A stretch of 20,467 nt of DNA. Origin: JBGQDM01 sp041495845 (GTDB lineage: Bacteria > Acidobacteriota > Terriglobia > Terriglobales > Acidobacteriaceae). Location: NCBI GenBank assembly GCA_041495845.1, contig JBGQDM010000058.1, positions 1 to 20,467 on the forward strand, in the 5' to 3' direction. Both the position numbers and the translations under genes were made by a program. Of the stretch, positions 6,916 to 14,711 are shown one piece after another; the first letter of the stretch is position 1; every line of letters starts with the position of its first letter. The notes beneath the pieces are model-generated. The model ran no database searches. It saw only the letters and a list, made by a program, of their open reading frames with translations, and had not been told where the DNA came from.

Positions 6916-7809
6916 ATGTATCCCCGCGCTTTTCACTATCATCGGGCCGCATCGTTGCAGGAAGCGTCCACCTTGCTCGGCCAACTCGGCGACGAGGCCA
7001 AGCTTCTGGCGGGCGGCCAAAGCCTGATCCCGCTGATGAAGCTTCGCTTCGCCAGCCCCGCGCATCTGGTGGACCTCAATTTCATCGCCGGGCTCTCGTC
7101 CATCAAGGAAGAAGGAAGCAGTCTGCACTTTGGCCCGATGACGCGCCACGCGGAGATTGAACACTCGGCACTGGCGGCCAAGATTCCCATCGTCCACGAC
7201 TGTGCTGCCGGAATTGCCGATGTGCAAATTCGCAATCGGGGCACCATTGGCGGCTCGCTGGCCGAGGCCGACCCCAGCGGCGATTGGGCCAACGTGCTGC
7301 TGGCGCTGAATACCCAAGTCCGCATCGCCAACGCCAAGAGTACGCGCACCCTGCCGCTGAACGAGTTCATCAAAGACGCATACACCAACGCGCTGGCGCA
7401 CGATGAACTGATCAGCGGCGTGACGGTGCAGATTCCCGCCAAGAATAGCGGCGGCGCGTACTTCGCATTCAAGCGTTCGGCACCGGTGTATCCCACAGCG
7501 AGTGCGGCAGTGCAACTGGCGATGGAGGGGAACACGTGCCGGGAGGCGGCCATCTACCTCGGTTGTGTTGGCCTGGTTTCCGTCAGAGCGAAAGAGGCCG
7601 AAGCCGCGCTCCGCGGCCAGCCGGTGAATGAGAAAACGATCGCCGCGGCTGCGGAAGCTGCTCGTGCGGCTGCCGATCCGCAGACGGACATGCGCGGTTC
7701 CGCGGACTACAAGCGCGCCATTATCGCCGCGCTCGTCAAACGCGCCATTGCCGCTGCCGCCGGTCGTGCTCGCGGCGAGCGAGTAGAGGTGAGCCACATT
7801 TATGCCTGA
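6916..7809 (+). CDS. Molybdenum hydroxylase FAD-binding medium subunit (CoxM-type)
   Basis: FAD subunit (297 aa) of a xanthine dehydrogenase/CO dehydrogenase-superfamily enzyme; it passes electrons from the 2Fe-2S clusters to the acceptor. The two FAD motifs are present: AGGQSLIPLMKLR at about 32-44 and IRNRGTIGGSLAEADP at about 105-120. The C-terminal third is the usual CO-dehydrogenase flavoprotein C-terminal domain. I start it at the ATG at 6916 (MYPRAFHYHR, the classical N-terminus), not at an earlier in-frame codon inside the membrane protein gene. It overlaps the iron-sulfur subunit by 8 nt, showing tight coupling. The order medium-small-CoxG-large differs from the M-S-L order of classical CO dehydrogenase only by the inserted coxG-like gene. 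Confidence 0.92.
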   Translation: MYPRAFHYHRAASLQEASTLLGQLGDEAKLLAGGQSLIPLMKLRFASPAHLVDLNFIAGLSSIKEEGSSLHFGPMTRHAEIEHSALAAKIPIVHDCAAGIADVQIRNRGTIGGSLAEADPSGDWANVLLALNTQVRIANAKSTRTLPLNEFIKDAYTNALAHDELISGVTVQIPAKNSGGAYFAFKRSAPVYPTASAAVQLAMEGNTCREAAIYLGCVGLVSVRAKEAEAALRGQPVNEKTIAAAAEAARAAADPQTDMRGSADYKRAIIAALVKRAIAAAAGRARGERVEVSHIYA

Positions 7810-8287
7810 CACGAAAATTCCCATCACCATCAAAGTCAACGGCAAGAGTTATGCGCGCTCCATCGAGCCGCGCATGTTGCTGATGGAATTCATTCGCGAG
7901 GAACTCGACCTCACGGGTACCCACATCGGGTGCGACACGTCGTATTGTGGGGCTTGCACCGTGCTGCTGAACGGCGCCGCAGTCAAGTCCTGCACCATGT
8001 TTGCCGTCCAGGCCGACGCCGGTGAAATCCTGACGGTGGAAGGGCTCGAAGCCGGCGGGCAACTCAGCTCGCTGCAAAAAGCGTTTGGCGACAACTACGG
8101 TCTGCAGTGCGGCTATTGCACGCCGGGAATTCTTATGTCCACCTGCCAGTTGCTGGCCGAGAACAAGAGTCCCACGGACGGTGACATTCGCAAGGCCATC
8201 GCCGGCAACACTTGCCGCTGCACTGGGTACCAGAACATCTATAAAGCGATTCACGCTGCGGCAGAAAGTGCAAAGGGGGCGTCGTAA
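7802..8287 (+). CDS. Molybdenum hydroxylase 2Fe-2S small subunit (CoxS-type)
   Basis: Iron-sulfur subunit of 161 aa with both clusters visible. The plant-ferredoxin-type cluster is bound by Cys44, Cys49, Cys52 and Cys64 (GCDTSYCGACTV...C), and the second cluster by Cys103, Cys106, Cys138 and Cys140 (CGYCTPG and CRCTGY). It relays electrons from the molybdenum site to FAD. Length and motif spacing are normal for the family. The ATG at 7802 lies inside the end of the FAD-subunit gene, and the CoxG-like gene begins three bases after its stop. Confidence 0.95.
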   Translation: MPDTKIPITIKVNGKSYARSIEPRMLLMEFIREELDLTGTHIGCDTSYCGACTVLLNGAAVKSCTMFAVQADAGEILTVEGLEAGGQLSSLQKAFGDNYGLQCGYCTPGILMSTCQLLAENKSPTDGDIRKAIAGNTCRCTGYQNIYKAIHAAAESAKGAS

Positions 8288-8290
8288 GCC

Positions 8291-8731
8291 ATGGCCATCA
8301 AGATCGGCGGTGAGTTCGAAGTGCCGCGCAAGCCGGAGGAGGTCTACACCTTCCTCACCGACCCCAGCAAGTTTTGTCCGCTGCTGCCGGATTACCAGGG
8401 CATGAGTGTGCAAGACGCAACCCATTTCAACGTGAAAGTGAGTGTCGGCATTTCCTACATCAAGGGGACTGCCGACGTGAAAATGGAATTGGCCGAAGCC
8501 GACCGCCCGCGCCGTGCTCTCTATAAAGGACAAGGCAGCGTGGCCGGTGGCAACGTGACCATGACGGCGGGCTTTGATCTGACCCCGGCAGGCGCCGGCA
8601 CCAAAGTCGTCTGGCAGGGCGAAGCCAACATTTTTGGACGGCTCACTTCCGTGGCGGGCGGGCTGCTGGAACCGCTCGGTAAGAAACAGGTACAGAAACT
8701 GATTGACGGCCTGCAGGCCGCTTTGCAGTAG
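8291..8731 (+). CDS. CoxG-like SRPBCC-fold protein
   Basis: A 146-residue START/SRPBCC-fold protein of the CoxG type, a frequent companion of molybdenum hydroxylases. Typical features are the FEVPRKPEEVYTFLTDP opening, PLLPDYQGM, and the GGLLEPLGKKQVQKLIDGL C-terminal helix. CoxG of carboxydotrophs has been implicated in membrane attachment or handling of the enzyme. This copy ends at the domain boundary and shows no long C-terminal hydrophobic tail. Its presence inside the operon, between the small and large subunit genes, supports a dedicated role with this enzyme. Start is an ATG three bases after the small-subunit stop. Confidence 0.85.
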   Translation: MAIKIGGEFEVPRKPEEVYTFLTDPSKFCPLLPDYQGMSVQDATHFNVKVSVGISYIKGTADVKMELAEADRPRRALYKGQGSVAGGNVTMTAGFDLTPAGAGTKVVWQGEANIFGRLTSVAGGLLEPLGKKQVQKLIDGLQAALQ

Positions 8732-8739
8732 GGCATCAC

Positions 8740-8758
8740 GCCGGCAAACGCCGCCGGC
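8740..8758 (+). promoter_or_regulatory. GC-rich hairpin between the coxG-like and large-subunit genes
   Basis: GCCGGC at 8740-8745 and GCCGGC at 8753-8758 (self-complementary hexamers) can form a 6-bp stem with a 7-nt loop in the 41-nt spacer. No T-run follows, so it is not an intrinsic terminator; it could act on mRNA stability or on relative translation of the large subunit. Confidence 0.3.
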
Positions 8759-8762
8759 CATT

Positions 8763-8766
8763 GAGG
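8763..8766 (+). promoter_or_regulatory. Shine-Dalgarno GAGG selecting a TTG start
   Basis: GAGG is six bases before the TTG at 8773, giving an N-terminus that reaches the conserved VGQSIPRKEENRLLRG motif. The in-frame TTG at 8761 overlaps this site and is less likely. Confidence 0.55.
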
Positions 8767-8772
8767 TCGAAC

Positions 8773-11223
8773 TTGAGCACGAAAACACAACCCTGGGTCG
8801 GTCAGTCCATCCCACGCAAAGAGGAGAACCGCCTTCTCCGCGGGCGGGGCAAATTTATTGACGACATCAAAATGCACGGCATGGCGTATTTGCGCTTTGT
8901 GCGCTCGCCCTACGCCCATGCGCGCATCACGCGAGTGGATACGTCGGCGGCGGAAGCACTGGCGGGAGTGGTGTGCGTTGTCACCGGCGCGGAAGTGGTG
9001 GCGCAGACGCAGCCTTTCATTGAAATTGGCCCCGACCCCTGCGCCAAGATCAAAGACTTTCCGCTGGCGGTGGACAAAGTCCGCTATCAGGGTGAGCCCA
9101 TTGTCGCTATCGTGGCCGAGTCGTCTCGCCTGGCGGACGATGCCGCCGAACTCGTACAAATTGAATACGAGCCGCTGGACCCCGTGATTGACGCGGAACA
9201 GGCGCTTACCACCCCCAATCTGCTGCACGAAGCAATGGGCACCAACCGCACCTGGAACGGCGTGTGGGAATTCGGCGACCTGGACAAGGCCTTCAAAGAA
9301 GCGGCCTCCGTCGTTCACATCAGCAAAATGCATTTTCACCGGTTCTCCTCGACGCCGCTGGAGAACAACGTCGTCATTGGCCAGTGGGACGCGAAAGACG
9401 ACAACCTTTATTACTGGTGCAACAATTCCTTTCCGTCGTTTGCCATCCAGTTTCTCTCCGCCCACCTGGGGATTCCGCTCGACCGGATCCGGGTGCAGAC
9501 TTTTGATATCGGCGGCAGCTTCGGCATCAAGATCACGAACTATCCGCAGATGGCGGTCTGCGCCCTGGCGTCGAGGAAGTGTGGCGGCCGGCCCATTAAG
9601 TGGGCGGAAACCCGCTCCGAACATATGGTTTCCAGCGCGCAGGGCAACGAACGCACATTCCTCGAGACGAAAGTTGCGCTCGACAAAGACGGCGTGATCA
9701 CGGCCATCAGCTCGCGCCACATTGATGATTGCGGCGCCTATCCGCGCTATGAACCGCTCGGTTGCGTGATCTGGTCGCAAGTATTTCCAGGCGTCTATCG
9801 TTTCAAGAACGCGCGCTTTGACTTCAGCCAGGTGGTAACCAATAAATGTCCGGTTGGGCCCAATCGCGGCTATTCGCGCATGCAGCATCTCTGGTTTCTG
9901 GAGCGCGTGGTCGACATCTGTGCCCACGAACTTGGCATTCCCAACGACGTGATGCGCCAGCGCAATTACATTCGCACGGAGGAGATGCCTTACACCACGC
10001 CCAATGGTTGCGTTTACGATTCCGGCAATTACGCCAAGATGCTCGACGTGGGCAAGCAGCTCCTCGGTTGGGACGAGTGGCAGAAGAAAATCAAGGCCAT
10101 GCGGGCGGAAGGTCGGCTCGTAGGCCTGGGTATCGGCACCACGCTTGACTCCGGCACCAACAACTTCGGGCAATCCCGCATCATCAATCACGGCTTGCCT
10201 TTTTCCGGCAATTCACAGGGCGCCAACTGCAAGCTCGATATCTACGGAGAAGTTGTCGTGGCGGTCGGCTCCTGTCCGCAAGGTCAGGGGCACGAGACCA
10301 CTTCGGCGCAGGTGGTTGCCGATGTGCTTGGAATTCCGCCCGACCTCATCACCGTGCGCACCGGTTTTGATACCGAACGCAATGTGCATACCGGGTTCTC
10401 GGGCACCTACGCCAGCCAGTTTGCTGTCTCTGGACTCTCCGCGGTGCACGGCGCAGCGCAGAAACTCAGAGGCGAAATTGTGAAGCTCGCGGCCTTCCGG
10501 CTGGGCACAACGGAAGGCGACATCGAGCTCGGCGTGGGGAACATGGGCCCCGAAGCACGCTCGCTCAAGAACAAGACGTCGATCAACTATTGGGGCCTCG
10601 CTAACCTGGTGAATGTGAACTCCGGCGAAATTCCCACCGAACTGCATGGCATCACGCTCAACTGCCGCTACGTGTGGCGCGCACCCTTCAAGGCCCCGGA
10701 CATCGTAAGGAAGTTCGGCAGTCTTACCCTCACCTATGCGTCGCAGTTGCATCTGGCGGTGGTGGAAGTGGACCGCGACACATTTGTCCCCAAGATTTTG
10801 GCTTACGTTGCGGTGGAGGATTGCGGGAAGGCGATCAATCCGAAGATCGTTGAAGGCCAGGTCTATGGCGCGACCGCGCATGGCATCGGTGCGGCAATTC
10901 TGGAAACTTGCGCCTACGACGAGCTCGGCAACATGCTCACCAGCACCTTCAGCGATTATCTGCCCATCACCATCAACAACATGCCCATGGTGAAGTACGG
11001 CAGCATTGAAACGCCGTCGCCTCACTCTTATAGCGGCGCCAAAGGGATGGGCGAGGGCGGTGCGGCCCCGTTGCACACCATGTCGGCTGCAATCCAGGAT
11101 GCGCTCTACGCGCAGGGCATCATCATTGATGACTCGTACAACAATGGCGAAGGGCTCTATCGCGCCCTGGTGGCCAAAGAACGCTGCCAGGCCAAAGACC
11201 TGGTCAGAACGGAGAAACGCTGA
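8773..11223 (+). CDS. Molybdenum hydroxylase large (molybdopterin) subunit, CoxL/XdhB-like, not a classical CO dehydrogenase
   Basis: Catalytic Mo-cofactor subunit (816 aa from the TTG start) of a xanthine-oxidase-superfamily hydroxylase that inserts water-derived oxygen, typically next to a ring nitrogen or at an aldehyde carbon. Visible features are the opening SIPRKEENRLLRGRG, the Mo-cofactor loop FDIGGSFGIK (about 244-253) and the catalytic Glu of GAKGMGEGG (about Glu761). The active-site loop reads VGPNRGYSR (about 361-369), where form I CO dehydrogenase has AYxCSFR and form II-like enzymes AYRGAGR. The Cys that carries the Cu-S-Mo site is therefore absent and CO oxidation is unlikely. 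It follows the FAD, Fe-S and CoxG-like genes and ends in a four-base overlap with the next gene. The substrate is unknown; an N-heterocycle or aldehyde is the family expectation. Confidence 0.9.
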   Translation: MSTKTQPWVGQSIPRKEENRLLRGRGKFIDDIKMHGMAYLRFVRSPYAHARITRVDTSAAEALAGVVCVVTGAEVVAQTQPFIEIGPDPCAKIKDFPLAVDKVRYQGEPIVAIVAESSRLADDAAELVQIEYEPLDPVIDAEQALTTPNLLHEAMGTNRTWNGVWEFGDLDKAFKEAASVVHISKMHFHRFSSTPLENNVVIGQWDAKDDNLYYWCNNSFPSFAIQFLSAHLGIPLDRIRVQTFDIGGSFGIKITNYPQMAVCALASRKCGGRPIKWAETRSEHMVSSAQGNERTFLETKVALDKDGVITAISSRHIDDCGAYPRYEPLGCVIWSQVFPGVYRFKNARFDFSQVVTNKCPVGPNRGYSRMQHLWFLERVVDICAHELGIPNDVMRQRNYIRTEEMPYTTPNGCVYDSGNYAKMLDVGKQLLGWDEWQKKIKAMRAEGRLVGLGIGTTLDSGTNNFGQSRIINHGLPFSGNSQGANCKLDIYGEVVVAVGSCPQGQGHETTSAQVVADVLGIPPDLITVRTGFDTERNVHTGFSGTYASQFAVSGLSAVHGAAQKLRGEIVKLAAFRLGTTEGDIELGVGNMGPEARSLKNKTSINYWGLANLVNVNSGEIPTELHGITLNCRYVWRAPFKAPDIVRKFGSLTLTYASQLHLAVVEVDRDTFVPKILAYVAVEDCGKAINPKIVEGQVYGATAHGIGAAILETCAYDELGNMLTSTFSDYLPITINNMPMVKYGSIETPSPHSYSGAKGMGEGGAAPLHTMSAAIQDALYAQGIIIDDSYNNGEGLYRALVAKERCQAKDLVRTEKR
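11211..11214 (+). promoter_or_regulatory. Shine-Dalgarno GGAG supporting a CTG start
   Basis: GGAG sits five bases upstream of CTG at 11220. The CTG overlaps the large-subunit TGA (CTGA) and is the only candidate start that keeps the N-terminal GxGxxG nucleotide-binding motif. Confidence 0.55.
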
Positions 11224-12191
11224 AACGCATCTGCATTCTCGGCTGTGGCGCGATCGGCTCGCTTTACGCGGCGCATCTGGCCCGCGTGGCGGAGGTCTGG
11301 GCGTTTGTGCGCCGCCACGAACATGCGCGCGCGCTCAACGAGCACGGCCTCAGAGTGACCGGGACCCATGATTTTCAGGTCAAACTTCACGCCACCGCTG
11401 ATCCGCAGGAACTGCCCGCATGCGATTTCGGCATCATCGCCACCAAAGCCACGCAGGTGGAACAATCCATCCAGCCGGTTGGGCACAAGTTCGACGACGG
11501 CGCCATCCTCTCAGCGCAAAACGGTCTGGGCAGCGAAGAAATCATCGCAGCGCACACGCGCGCCAGGATTATCCGCGGCACGACGTTCATGAGCGGCACG
11601 CGCCACAGCGACACTCACGTGCAGTACGAACTCGATACCGCCACCTGGCTGGGCCCGTTCGAGCCCACCCGCACACCCTTTGCTCTGGTCAAGGAACTCG
11701 CAGACCTGATCGTTGCCGCCGGCCTCAAGGCAGAAGCTCTGGCAGATTGCCGTCCGGCACAGTGGTCGAAGCTGATCTTCAACGCTTCGGTGAATGGCGC
11801 ATCCGCGCTCACGGAGTTGCCACACTCGCCTCATTTCGCCGCGGAAGAAAATTTCTCTGACCTCGGCCACCTGGTGCACGCGCTCATGGAGGAAGGGAAG
11901 CGCGTGGCGGCGGCTGCGGGTGTGCCGCTGCACGACGACCCTTGGGCAATGAACAAAATTGGCGCCCAGACCAATCATCCGACTTCGATGCTTTATGACA
12001 TCCGGCACCACCTGCCGACCGAAGTGGATTTTCTTTCCGGCGCCATCGCTCGCGAAGCGCAACGTGCGGGCGTACCTGCGCCGTTGCACACGGCGGTATA
12101 TCGCCTGATCAAAGCCAAAGAAGCCTCGTGGACGTTTCTCGAGGAAAACAAGCCGGTGACCGCCGGAACCGGGGTGTTGCAGTCTCACTGA
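11220..12191 (+). CDS. Ketopantoate reductase-like (PanE/ApbA family) oxidoreductase, copy 1
   Basis: NADPH-dependent 2-oxo-acid reductase of the PanE/ApbA fold, 323 aa. Starting at CTG 11220 gives the Rossmann motif KRICILGCGAIGSL (GxGxxG at residues 8-13). The next conventional start, GTG at 11286, would delete it. Landmarks of the family are AQNGLGSEE (Asn101), the catalytic lysine in KLIFNASVN (Lys184, with Asn188 and Asn192) and the C-terminal SMLYDIRHHLPTEVDFLSG carrying Glu268. Its setting in a catabolic operon and the presence of a close paralogue at 15842 argue against a role in pantothenate synthesis; reduction of a 2-oxo acid intermediate is more likely. It is followed after seven bases by the first M24 gene. 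Confidence 0.85.
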   Translation: MKRICILGCGAIGSLYAAHLARVAEVWAFVRRHEHARALNEHGLRVTGTHDFQVKLHATADPQELPACDFGIIATKATQVEQSIQPVGHKFDDGAILSAQNGLGSEEIIAAHTRARIIRGTTFMSGTRHSDTHVQYELDTATWLGPFEPTRTPFALVKELADLIVAAGLKAEALADCRPAQWSKLIFNASVNGASALTELPHSPHFAAEENFSDLGHLVHALMEEGKRVAAAAGVPLHDDPWAMNKIGAQTNHPTSMLYDIRHHLPTEVDFLSGAIAREAQRAGVPAPLHTAVYRLIKAKEASWTFLEENKPVTAGTGVLQSH

Positions 12192-12198
12192 CGACGAC

Positions 12199-13380
12199 AT
12201 GTGGCCGATTGACAACTCGAAGCTTGAACGCGTCCGTGCCCTGATGAAAGACCAGAGCATTACGGCGCTGGTGGTGCGCGCTCCCGACAACATTCTCTAT
12301 CTCACCAACTACTGGTGCATGAAGGGCTACGACGCCGTGGTGTTTCCGCAGCAGGGCGAGCCCACGCTCATCTGCCTGGAGCCGCAGCTTGCCGACGCTC
12401 AGCGCAACTCCTGGACCAAAGATCTCCGGCTGTTCAAGGGCTATGACGAACGCGATCCGCGCCCTCCCCAATTTCGCGCGTTCGACATCGCATTGAAAGT
12501 CTTGCAGGAGCGTTCTCTCACCGACAAAGTCGCCATGGAACTCAACATGGGAACGCAGGCGTCGGATCGCATGGTGGGCGAGCCGACGACTTTCGTGCAG
12601 AGTTATTTTGATTCCTTCCGCAAAGTCGCGCGTGAAGTGGTGGACTCTACTCCGCTGCTCAACGAAGCCCGCTCCATCAAGACGCCGCAGGAAATTGAGC
12701 GCATGCGTCTGGCCAACGAACTGGCGGCGCTGGCCATGGATTACACCCGCGAGCACATGCGTCCGGGCATGAAGGAAAGCGAAGTTGGCGGCATGTATGA
12801 AGGGTTTGTGCACGGCGTCGGCGTTGGCTATCAGGGCAAAGTCGAGATGGCGCGGGCGTTTACGCTGGTATGGTCGGGCAAGGGTATTGCCACCTTCACC
12901 GCCACCGGCGACCGCCCGATTCAGAAGGACGAACCCACGCTGTTCGAAATCTGGGTTTGCGCCGACGGTTACTGGACGGACCTCACCAAGAACGCATGCC
13001 CCGGCGAGTTGAAACCGGAGTATCACAAACTGCTCGACCTGTTGCTGAAGGTTTTCAACGAAGCCGTCGGTTTTGCCAAAGACGGCGCGAGTCTTCCCGA
13101 TCTCGACCGCCTGGTTCGCGCCCGCATCGCGGAGGGTGGATATGCGGGACAACCCTCGCACCCGATTTGCCACGGCGTCGGCGCGCGCGCGCATGAGTGG
13201 CCTTACGCGCACCAGGCCGGCACTGGAACCATCAAGAAGAATATGGTGCTCGCCATCGAGCCCGGCATTTACTGGCCCGGCGGCGGTGGCTTGCGCCTGG
13301 AAGACAATTTCCTGATCACTAGTCAGGGCAACGAAAAGCTTTGTACCGACCCGGACGATTTCCGTCTGGCCAAGAAATAG
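12199..13380 (+). CDS. M24-family (creatinase / Xaa-Pro peptidase-like) hydrolase, copy 1
   Basis: Pita-bread-fold protein of 393 aa with the creatinase-type N-terminal domain (about 1-150) followed by the M24 catalytic domain. Expected metal-ligand positions read Glu250 (usually Asp), Asp261 (DGYWTD), His325 (CHGVG), Glu354 (AIEPG) and Glu368 (LRLEDN). Four of five are canonical and the first is a conservative Asp-to-Glu change, so a dinuclear metal site may still form. In catabolic operons M24 enzymes often hydrolyse non-peptide C-N bonds (creatinase, ectoine hydrolase), and an M24 plus M20 pair is the arrangement used for ectoine breakdown (DoeA/DoeB). That parallel is structural only. Start ATG at 12199. 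Confidence 0.85.
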   Translation: MWPIDNSKLERVRALMKDQSITALVVRAPDNILYLTNYWCMKGYDAVVFPQQGEPTLICLEPQLADAQRNSWTKDLRLFKGYDERDPRPPQFRAFDIALKVLQERSLTDKVAMELNMGTQASDRMVGEPTTFVQSYFDSFRKVAREVVDSTPLLNEARSIKTPQEIERMRLANELAALAMDYTREHMRPGMKESEVGGMYEGFVHGVGVGYQGKVEMARAFTLVWSGKGIATFTATGDRPIQKDEPTLFEIWVCADGYWTDLTKNACPGELKPEYHKLLDLLLKVFNEAVGFAKDGASLPDLDRLVRARIAEGGYAGQPSHPICHGVGARAHEWPYAHQAGTGTIKKNMVLAIEPGIYWPGGGGLRLEDNFLITSQGNEKLCTDPDDFRLAKK

Positions 13381-13395
13381 TGCCCGCGCCACACT

Positions 13396-13399
13396 GAGG
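13396..13399 (+). promoter_or_regulatory. Shine-Dalgarno GAGG selecting a TTG start
   Basis: GAGG is five bases before TTG 13405, the start that gives the full N-terminal helix of the M20 protein. Confidence 0.5.
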
Positions 13400-13404
13400 C
13401 AGAA

Positions 13405-14664
13405 TTGACGCAGAAGACAAAACTTGATCCGCAACTCGCCGCCCGCATCCTCGCCGAGGTCCGCGAAGAAGAAATCGTCGCCATGTCCTGCGACGTGATT
13501 AACATTCCCAGCCCCACCGGCGAAGAATTGCAGATGGCGGAGTACATGCGCACCGCGCTCGCACAACTCGGCCTGCACGTGACCTGGCAGGAAGTGGAAG
13601 AGAGCCGCGCCAACGTGGTAGGCCGCTGGCTTGGTACGGGCGGCGGTAAGAATCTCATGTTCAACGGCCACATGGACACGTCCAACACGGGCCGCGAAGA
13701 TTTTCTCAGCGGCATCGGGTATAAACCCAGCGCGGTGGTGAAAGACGGATTCATCTACGGTCTGGGCATCTACAACATGAAGGGCGCGCTGGTCTGCTAC
13801 ACCCACGCGGTCAAAGCACTGCAACGCGCCGGGGTCCGCCTCCAGGGGGATGTGATTGTCGCCGCCGTCGCCGGGGAAATTGAAAAAACCCAGTGGGGCG
13901 AGTTCAAAGGCAAGGAATATCGCGGCTACGGGTTCGGCACGCACTACCTGGTGAACCACGGAGTTCTGCCGGACATGTGCATCCTCGGCGAGCCCACTGA
14001 CATGCACCTGGTGCTTGAGCATTTCGGCTCGATGTGGGTGCGCATTTCCTGCACTGGCAATTACGTGCACACCGCGTTCTGTGAAGGCCGCGAGGAAATG
14101 AATTCCGTTCGCCGCATGTACGAGCTCATGGGCCCGATCATGCAGTGGATTGCCGAGTGGGAGAAGAAGGCAGCCTATGGGGGCAAGAAGGCCATCGTCA
14201 ATATTGGCGGCATTCGCGGCGGTCACGCCTGGCGCGCCAGCCGCACGCCGGAGAAGTCCGACATCTTTCTCGATGTACGCGTTCCGCCCATCATGGCGAT
14301 GAGTGAGGCCCGGCGCAGTGTGCAGCAACTTTTCTTTACGCTGGAAAAGCAGCACCCCGACTGGGGTCTGGAGTTTGAAACTTATGTCTCCGTGCCCGGC
14401 GCGCGCATCAGCGAAGAGCACGAGATGATTCGCGCGATTGACGCCAACCACGAACGCATCATGGGAAAAAAGCCGGAACGCGAAACCGTGGTTTGGTGCT
14501 CGGACGCGAGTGTGCTCAGCCGCTACGGAGTGGAGACGGTGAACTACGGCCCCTCCAGCGGTCCGCGCGACAAGATGGGCGAGAAAGTTTTGATCAAGAC
14601 ACTGGTGGATATCACAAAAATCTATGCGCTCACCGCTGCCGAGCTGTGCGGCGTGAGCCAATGA
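13405..14664 (+). CDS. M20-family (ArgE/DapE-like) hydrolase with altered metal ligands
   Basis: M20 amidohydrolase/deacylase-like protein of 419 aa: catalytic domain interrupted by a dimerisation domain (roughly 205-320). The first motif is intact (FNGHMDT, His89 and Asp91). The next, normally GRGxxDxKG, is GLGIYNMKG, so the bridging Asp is Asn124. The general-base region reads AGEIEKT (Glu158/Glu160), the third ligand is Glu196 in LGEPTD, and the C-terminal region that usually carries the last His reads GPSSGPRDKMGE (Asp389 near that place). Two ligand positions are thus unusual. The enzyme may use one metal or act differently from ArgE. Lying between the two M24 genes, it probably handles a related C-N bond. 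Start is TTG with a good GAGG site. Confidence 0.82.
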   Translation: MTQKTKLDPQLAARILAEVREEEIVAMSCDVINIPSPTGEELQMAEYMRTALAQLGLHVTWQEVEESRANVVGRWLGTGGGKNLMFNGHMDTSNTGREDFLSGIGYKPSAVVKDGFIYGLGIYNMKGALVCYTHAVKALQRAGVRLQGDVIVAAVAGEIEKTQWGEFKGKEYRGYGFGTHYLVNHGVLPDMCILGEPTDMHLVLEHFGSMWVRISCTGNYVHTAFCEGREEMNSVRRMYELMGPIMQWIAEWEKKAAYGGKKAIVNIGGIRGGHAWRASRTPEKSDIFLDVRVPPIMAMSEARRSVQQLFFTLEKQHPDWGLEFETYVSVPGARISEEHEMIRAIDANHERIMGKKPERETVVWCSDASVLSRYGVETVNYGPSSGPRDKMGEKVLIKTLVDITKIYALTAAELCGVSQ

Positions 14665-14700
14665 TTCCTGATGAGGAAGGGAACCGGGCCGTCGCCCTTT

Positions 14701-14704
14701 GAGG
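14701..14704 (+). promoter_or_regulatory. Shine-Dalgarno GAGG selecting a TTG start
   Basis: GAGG is seven bases before TTG 14712. The surrounding TTGAGGTTGAAC strongly resembles the TTGAGGTCGAAC block before the large-subunit start at 8761-8772. Confidence 0.5.
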
Positions 14705-14711
14705 TTGAACA

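Noticed and set aside
8521..10191. Long minus-strand open frame (556 codons) opposite the Mo-hydroxylase genes
   Set aside because: It lies wholly opposite coxG-like and large-subunit coding sequence with conserved active-site motifs; the antisense translation resembles no family.
6916..11223. Aerobic CO dehydrogenase
   Set aside because: The large subunit lacks the AYxCSFR motif and its copper-binding cysteine, so only superfamily membership is supported.
11220..12191. Ketopantoate reductase of pantothenate biosynthesis
   Set aside because: Catalytic residues fit the fold, but two paralogues embedded in a catabolic operon without panB/panC argue for a different 2-oxo-acid substrate.
14677..14699. 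AAGGG/CCCTT hairpin between the M20 and second M24 genes
   Set aside because: Only five base pairs with a 13-nt loop and no T-run; likely chance.
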